Of a DNA stretch of 64,000 bases, positions 59,727-64,000 are shown in pieces. This DNA is from Arctic95D-9 sp035967665 (GTDB lineage: Bacteria; Verrucomicrobiota; Verrucomicrobiia; Verrucomicrobiales; DEV007): assembly GCA_035967665.1 (NCBI GenBank), contig JAYWLB010000125.1, positions 154,605-218,604 on the forward strand. Direction: 5' to 3'. Under the pieces are notes generated by a model, which saw only the letters and a list, made by a program, of their open reading frames with translations, ran no database searches and had not been told where the DNA came from. The translations under genes and the position numbers were made by a program. Each line of letters begins with the position of its first letter. The first letter of the stretch is position 1.

Positions 59727-62700
59727 ATGCCGCGTGACAACTCGATTCACAAAATTCTTCTGATCGGTTCCGGCCCCATTGTTATTGGGCAGGGATGCGA
59801 ATTTGATTACTCCGGGGTTCAGGCCTGTAAAGCACTTCAGGAAGAAGGCTATACGGTTGTTCTCTTAAATTCCAATCCGGCGACGATCATGACGGATCCG
59901 GAATTTGCCTCGAAAACCTACGTCGAGCCAATCACAGCGGAGGTCGTGGAAAAAATCATCGAGAAAGAGAAGCCCGACGCGCTCCTTCCCACTCTCGGAG
60001 GACAGACCGCTCTCAATACGGCAATGGAACTGGTCAGGTCCGGCTACCTTGAAAAGTCCGGCGTGAAGCTCATCGGTGCCAACGCAGAAGCGATTGAAAA
60101 AGGCGAGGACAGGCAGCTCTTCAAGGACGCCATGATGAAGATCGGGCTCGATATGCCGCGTTCCGGTGTTGGCAAAACGATGAGCGAATGTTTTGCCATC
60201 GCAGCTGAGATTGGAACCTACCCACTTATTGTCCGTCCCGCATACACGCTTGGTGGAACCGGGGGCGGTATCGCCTACAACCGCGAAGAGCTTGAAACGA
60301 TTTGCCGCCGCGGAATCGATCTCTCTCCCGTCGATGAAGTCCAGATCGATGAATCTCTCCTCGGATGGAAGGAATATGAGATGGAGGTCATGCGTGACCA
60401 CGCCGACAACTGTGTCGTGATTTGTTCGATCGAGAACTTTGACCCCATGGGGGTTCACACCGGTGATTCGATCACCGTGGCACCCGCGCAGACCCTGACC
60501 GATCGCGAGTATCAGCTCATGCGCGATGCCTCTTTCGCCGTCATTCGTGAAATCGGCGTTGAAACCGGAGGGTCCAATATTCAGTTTTCAATTAACCCCG
60601 AGAACGGTCGTATGATCGTTATCGAGATGAACCCGCGGGTTTCCCGCTCCTCGGCTCTCGCATCAAAAGCCACCGGGTTCCCGATTGCGAAAATCGCAGC
60701 CAAGCTCGCCGTCGGTTACACCCTTGACGAGATCCCGAACGACATTACTCGCGAGACCCCGGCAAGCTTTGAGCCGACGATCGACTATTGCGTGGTGAAG
60801 CTTCCCCGTTTTACCTTTGAAAAATTTGCCGATGCGGATCCTACGTTGACCACTCAGATGAAGAGTGTCGGCGAAGCCATGGCGATTGGGCGGACGTTTA
60901 AAGAGTCTCTTCAGAAAGCACTTCGTTCACTCGAAGTCGGTCGTTTCGGCCTCGGTGCCGATGGCAAAGACGGCAATCCTGACATCAGTTACATTCGTGA
61001 GCGACTTGCGACACCGAATGCCGAGCGGATCTTCTTTGTCCGCCTTGCCTTTGAGGCCGGTCTCACGTTGGAGGAGATTTTTGACCTCTCCGCAATCGAC
61101 CCCTGGTTCCTTCGCAATATCGAAGACCTTCTCGAAGCCGAAAAGGGATTGGGAACCGAGCTCGAAGGACTCGATTTTCTCCGCGCGAAGCGGCTAGGCT
61201 ATTCTGATATGCAGTTAGCGCACATCACCGGCACGACGCATGATGAAGTGCGTGCGGCGCGGAAAGCTGCCGGTGTCATTCCGACCTACCGGCTCGTTGA
61301 TACCTGTGCCGCTGAGTTCGAGGCCTACACCCCATACTACTATTCCACCTACGGAATCGAGAACGAGACCCGTAAGAGTGATAAGAAAAAGGTTATGATT
61401 CTCGGTGGCGGTCCCAACCGGATCGGGCAGGGGATCGAATTTGACTACTGCTGTGTGCACGCCGCGTTCGCACTGAAGGAGATCGGGTTTGAAACCATCA
61501 TGGTGAACTCGAATCCCGAGACTGTTTCGACCGACTACGACACCAGTGACAAACTCTACTTCGAGCCGCTCACCCTTGAGGACGTGCTTAATATTTACGA
61601 AGAAGAAGACTGCTGGGGCGTCATCGTCCAGTTTGGTGGTCAGACACCGCTGAACCTCGCCGCTGATCTTGAAGCGCACGGTTGCAACATTATCGGAACT
61701 TCTCCGAAAAACATCGAACTCGCCGAGGACCGGAAATTTTTCTCTGCGCTGCTCGACAAGCTCGGCCTGCAACAGGCACCTGCCGGCACCGCTGTATCTC
61801 CTGAAGAAGCTGTCGTTATCGCACAGCGGATCGGTTACCCCGTTCTCGTGCGTCCATCCTTCGTTCTCGGTGGTCGCGCCATGATGATCGTCTACACCGA
61901 CGAAGAACTGAGCCACTACATGCAGAACGCCGTCGACGTCAGTCCGGCCCGTCCTGTCCTCATTGACCGGTTCCTCGAAGACGCAACTGAGGTCGATGTC
62001 GATTGTATTTCCGATGGCGACACCACCGTCGTGGGATCGATCATGGAGCACATTGAGGAAGCCGGCATTCACAGTGGCGACAGTGCCTGTGTGATTCCTT
62101 CGTTCTCCCTCAGCGATCCGATGCGGGTGAAAATTTCCGATGCAGCCAAAGATCTCGCCAAAGAACTCGGCGTGCGCGGTCTCATGAACATTCAGTTCGC
62201 GGTCAAAGACGAAGAACTCTACGTCATCGAAGTGAACCCCCGGGCCTCACGAACCGTCCCGTTTGTTTCCAAAGCCATCGGCGTTCCCCTCGCGAAGCTC
62301 GCCGCCAAAGTCATGGCCGGTGAGAAACTCGTCGACCTCGGTTTCACCGAACCCGTTTATCCGGAGCACTACTCGGTCAAAGAAGCCGTTTTTCCTTTCG
62401 CCAAATTCCCCGGTATCGATATCAGCCTCGGGCCTGAGATGAAATCGACCGGAGAAGTCATGGGGATCGACGCCGATCTCGGAAAAGCCTACGCGAAAGC
62501 GCAGATGGCCGCCTCCTCGGCGCTTCCGCTCAGCGGCAAGATGTTTATCAGCGTTAAGGATTCGCACAAAGAGGAAGCCATTGAATTGGCTCGTCAGTTC
62601 AGTGAACTCGGATTTACGATTTACTCGACCTCCGGAACCGCCAAGCGGATCAAAGAAGCCGGCGTTCCCGTGACGCGACTTCACAAGCTCGCTGAAGGTC

Positions 62701-62933
62701 GCCCCAACGTACTCGACATGATCAAAAATGGCGAAATTGCCATGGTCATCAACACTCCGGGTGGACGGATTCCCCGGCGTGACGAAGTGCGCATCCGAAG
62801 CGGAGCCCTCGCCAATCGTGTCCCCATCATCACAACGATGCGCGGGGCGCAGGCAAGCCTTCGCTCGATCAAGTCCCTCATCGAAACGCCTATGGGCGTC
62901 GAGCCGCTCCAGTCCTACCATCCACAGGATTAA
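59727..62933 (+). CDS. carB: Carbamoyl-phosphate synthase large subunit
   Basis: A 1068-residue CarB that joins bicarbonate, ammonia (from glutamine via CarA) and two ATP to make carbamoyl phosphate for arginine and pyrimidine synthesis. Two ATP-grasp halves start with KILLIGSGPIVIGQGCEFDYSG (aa 9-30) and KVMILGGGPNRIGQGIEFDYCC (about 555-575). The C-terminal MGS-like allosteric domain begins near 940 (KMFISVKDSHKEEAIELARQFSELGFTIYSTSGTAKRI). Length matches the family. The chosen ATG gives MPRDNSIHK; a frame upstream to 59694 is unlikely. No carA is adjacent, which is unusual. Confidence 0.97.
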   Translation: MPRDNSIHKILLIGSGPIVIGQGCEFDYSGVQACKALQEEGYTVVLLNSNPATIMTDPEFASKTYVEPITAEVVEKIIEKEKPDALLPTLGGQTALNTAMELVRSGYLEKSGVKLIGANAEAIEKGEDRQLFKDAMMKIGLDMPRSGVGKTMSECFAIAAEIGTYPLIVRPAYTLGGTGGGIAYNREELETICRRGIDLSPVDEVQIDESLLGWKEYEMEVMRDHADNCVVICSIENFDPMGVHTGDSITVAPAQTLTDREYQLMRDASFAVIREIGVETGGSNIQFSINPENGRMIVIEMNPRVSRSSALASKATGFPIAKIAAKLAVGYTLDEIPNDITRETPASFEPTIDYCVVKLPRFTFEKFADADPTLTTQMKSVGEAMAIGRTFKESLQKALRSLEVGRFGLGADGKDGNPDISYIRERLATPNAERIFFVRLAFEAGLTLEEIFDLSAIDPWFLRNIEDLLEAEKGLGTELEGLDFLRAKRLGYSDMQLAHITGTTHDEVRAARKAAGVIPTYRLVDTCAAEFEAYTPYYYSTYGIENETRKSDKKKVMILGGGPNRIGQGIEFDYCCVHAAFALKEIGFETIMVNSNPETVSTDYDTSDKLYFEPLTLEDVLNIYEEEDCWGVIVQFGGQTPLNLAADLEAHGCNIIGTSPKNIELAEDRKFFSALLDKLGLQQAPAGTAVSPEEAVVIAQRIGYPVLVRPSFVLGGRAMMIVYTDEELSHYMQNAVDVSPARPVLIDRFLEDATEVDVDCISDGDTTVVGSIMEHIEEAGIHSGDSACVIPSFSLSDPMRVKISDAAKDLAKELGVRGLMNIQFAVKDEELYVIEVNPRASRTVPFVSKAIGVPLAKLAAKVMAGEKLVDLGFTEPVYPEHYSVKEAVFPFAKFPGIDISLGPEMKSTGEVMGIDADLGKAYAKAQMAASSALPLSGKMFISVKDSHKEEAIELARQFSELGFTIYSTSGTAKRIKEAGVPVTRLHKLAEGRPNVLDMIKNGEIAMVINTPGGRIPRRDEVRIRSGALANRVPIITTMRGAQASLRSIKSLIETPMGVEPLQSYHPQD

Positions 62934-62959
62934 AAGGCGGGGGCTCTTCGGAGGCCTTT
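62933..62959 (+). terminator. Possible terminator after carB
   Basis: AAAGGC (62933-62938) faces GCCTTT (62954-62959), enclosing an inner CTC-TTCG-GAG stem with a UUCG-type tetraloop; a run of G bulges the left arm. It begins at the carB stop codon. No long T-run follows, so this is a moderate call. The 320 bases that follow hold only the repeat at 63110 and no gene. Confidence 0.35.
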
Positions 62960-63109
62960 ACCTTTGTTCCTGATTTTTTTACGGACCGAAAATCGCCGGC
63001 GTTCGCGCACGGCGTGGGCTCAGCCTGAGATAAAGAAAGCGAAAAAAAAGGGGGGGGAGATAGCTTCCCCGGGAGAAGTCGTCGCTTCTTCTATCAATTT
63101 TGCCTCACT

Positions 63110-63142
63110 CAACCCTGTCAGGTCTCTGACTCAACAGGGTTG
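63110..63142. repeat. AACCCTGT-core dispersed repeat, copy 4
   Basis: CAACCCTGTCAGGTC (63110-63124) faces GACTCAACAGGGTTG (63128-63142), whose complement is CAACCCTGTTGAGTC, identical to the first half of copy 1 at 11487. This is the clearest inverted form of the family. Confidence 0.6.
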
Positions 63143-63252
63143 GGCCACCGTAGTTAGCGAGCATGAGGCCCGCTGCCTCACTGTTCAGTGTGCAACGGGC
63201 TTCTTTTGTAGAAATTCCGCAACAATCTTCTAGCACTCCCGAAAAAAACGGA

Positions 63253-63258
63253 TACAAT
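63253..63258 (+). promoter_or_regulatory. Candidate -10 box for the HNH-like gene
   Basis: TACAAT lies 20 bases before the ATG at 63279, flanked by the small inverted pair AACTG...CAGTT. The upstream -35 is poor. The leader would be very short. Confidence 0.3.
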
Positions 63259-63278
63259 AACTGTTCAAATTAGCAGTT

Positions 63279-63737
63279 ATGTTTTACGACAAAAGCGATT
63301 CAGAGTTTCCACAGTGGAGAGAGCATCTCGATCGGGAGGAATCGCGAGGAATGAGTTCCCCTTACTCCACTGATTGCTGTGACAATGGCGGGTCTGAGGG
63401 AAACGTGGGAAGCGTGGGAAGCGAGGGAAGCGAGGGAAAGGATGACGCAGACAATCACTCCGACCAGCCCGCAAGTATTCCTGCAAGAGCCGCCTACGAG
63501 CGCGAAGTGATCGCCAGCGTCTGGGAGTGCGCCGAAATCGTTCCCGGAACCGACCCTGTGATTTGGCGGAAAGACGAATACGGCGCCTGGATCCATCGCG
63601 CTGATTACGGGCGCCGCACTTCCGAATTCGGCTGGGAGATTTTTGATCCCGGCGTTGGGCGACACAGTCAGGGCGTCTACGCGATGCGCCCGATGCAGTG
63701 GCGTAGCTACATCAGTCAGTATTCGACCATGCTCTAG
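63279..63737 (+). CDS. HNH-endonuclease-like protein with degenerate active site
   Basis: A 152-residue protein. The C-terminal half follows the HNH frame of small prokaryotic endonucleases: VWECAEIVPGTDPVIWRKDEYGAWIHRADYGRR then TSEFGWE. In active relatives the pattern is W-R-x-D-x-x-G-x-x-I...YG...S.YGWEIDH. Here the expected GWEIDH reads GWEIFD (Phe122-Asp123), so the catalytic His is missing. The N-terminal half contains a Gly/Ser/Glu/Val repeat (GNVGSVGSEGSEG) encoded by 9-bp tandem units. The gene may be a decayed or repurposed nuclease near a transposase. Confidence 0.6.
   Translation: MFYDKSDSEFPQWREHLDREESRGMSSPYSTDCCDNGGSEGNVGSVGSEGSEGKDDADNHSDQPASIPARAAYEREVIASVWECAEIVPGTDPVIWRKDEYGAWIHRADYGRRTSEFGWEIFDPGVGRHSQGVYAMRPMQWRSYISQYSTML
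63399..63434 (+). repeat. 9-bp tandem repeat inside the HNH-like gene
   Basis: Four units of the form GGAARCGWG: GGAAACGTG (63399-63407), GGAAGCGTG (63408-63416), GGAAGCGAG (63417-63425) and GGAAGCGAG (63426-63434). They encode Gly-(Asn/Ser)-(Val/Glu) triplets. The unit length is a multiple of three, so expansion would not shift the frame. Confidence 0.85.
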
Positions 63738-63780
63738 AGTTCCTCCTTTGACAGGGTGGAACTAGCAACATTGGGGAACC

Positions 63781-63888
63781 GGAGATTTCCCAATTAACAG
63801 TGACCAGCTAGCAGGGACAGGCTTCACCAAATTAGGAGATTTCCCAATTAACAGTGACCAGCTAGCAGGGACAGGCTTCACCAAATTA
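63781..63888. repeat. Two exact 54-bp tandem repeats upstream of a RAYT gene
   Basis: Positions 63781-63834 and 63835-63888 are identical 54-bp units beginning GGAGATTTCCCAATTAACAG and ending CACCAAATTA. Each contains GGGACAGG, and a third GGGACAGG follows at 63889-63897. They stand 64 bases before the transposase start, as is typical of repeats mobilised by REP-associated transposases. Confidence 0.9.
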
Positions 63889-63951
63889 GGGACAGGTTAA
63901 TTATTGAACAATGTTCTTGCGAACAGTTGTTTGTGCGTGCATGATGTCCAC

Positions 63952-64000
63952 ATGAGGCAATCACGCATCCGGGGAGAGGGGAAAAGTTACTACCACTGCC
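63952..64000 (+). CDS. REP-associated tyrosine transposase (RAYT), N-terminal fragment
   Basis: The window ends 16 codons into this frame: MRQSRIRGEGKSYYHC. This matches the typical start of RAYT/Y1 transposases (RIRGEGxAYYHC type), single-strand DNA transposases of the IS200/IS605 superfamily that act on palindromic or REP sequences. The catalytic HUH and Tyr residues lie beyond the window. The 54-bp tandem repeats upstream and the nearby dyads support the call. The rest of the gene must be read from flanking sequence. Confidence 0.6.
   Translation, partial: MRQSRIRGEGKSYYHC

Noticed and set aside
61215..62072. Open frame antisense to carB
   Set aside because: CarB is complete and well conserved through this interval; the reverse frame shows no domain.
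63781..63888. CRISPR array
   Set aside because: Two 54-bp units are directly adjacent with no spacers; there are no cas genes in the window.
1..64000. tRNA, rRNA or riboswitch genes
   Set aside because: No cloverleaf, rRNA segment or known riboswitch core was recognised by eye; a covariance-model search would be needed to exclude small RNAs.

Overview
The window looks like chromosomal DNA of a Verrucomicrobiota bacterium, or a close relative in the PVC group. This is inferred from gene content: a planctomycete-type cytochrome (DUF1592/1588/1585) with a DUF1552 partner, a DUF6807 (PmoA-like) protein, soluble PQQ/glucose-sorbosone dehydrogenase-like secreted enzymes, and abundant secreted beta-propeller proteins. 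Genes are densely packed on both strands, GC-rich, and often lack a clear Shine-Dalgarno sequence. Several use TTG or GTG starts. I see no rRNA, tRNA, CRISPR array or complete prophage.

Layout. 1-9.3 kb: secreted endonuclease/exonuclease/phosphatase-family protein, aldo/keto reductase-like protein with an altered active site, ilvC with terminator, secreted PhoD phosphatase, RelE-fold protein plus class V aminotransferase, and accB-accC. 9.3-13.1 kb: two tiny lipoproteins and a metal (probably zinc) locus. The locus has a His-rich outer-membrane protein facing a heavy-metal-associated periplasmic protein across a tandem-dyad operator, followed by znuC-like and znuB-like genes. 13.2-23 kb: trxA, DUF1801, MIF-type tautomerase, alaS, transaldolase, RNase H-like exonuclease, GH57 enzyme, RDD protein, LolC/E-like permease. 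23-27.7 kb: adenylate-kinase-like protein, Lhr-like helicase, receiver-kinase hybrid. 27.8-35 kb: DUF1592 cytochrome, an intercalated GxxExxY gene, DUF1552 protein, hypothetical, PBP4-type carboxypeptidase. 35-43.5 kb: AraC regulator, two unknown overlapping genes, DUF6807-sialidase fusion, HDAC-like hydrolase, DUF3592, YqeY, ispD. 43.5-50.5 kb: minus-strand cluster of secreted sugar-oxidation and propeller proteins with a NYN-domain RNase-like gene inside. 50.6-59.6 kb: decayed gene, two lineage-type small proteins, MsbA-like exporter, NusG paralogue, two glycosyltransferases, dynamin-like GTPase, flavin reductase. 59.7-64 kb: carB, a degenerate HNH-like protein, 54-bp tandem repeats and the first codons of a REP-associated (RAYT) transposase.

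How genes work together. The clearest modules are metal uptake (9.7-13.1 kb), fatty-acid initiation (accBC), envelope polysaccharide building and export (52-56.6 kb), and extracellular carbohydrate breakdown and oxidation (27.8-32 kb, 38-40 kb, 43.5-50.5 kb). The intergenic DNA is itself informative. A short AACCCTGT-core repeat occurs in four gaps, a 165-bp inverted-repeat element lies between tal and alaS, and mobile-type repeats crowd the right end. No single locus is clearly a new defence or biosynthetic system. The best leads are the metal-locus operator, the paired unknown genes next to the AraC regulator, and the HNH-like/RAYT repeat region.
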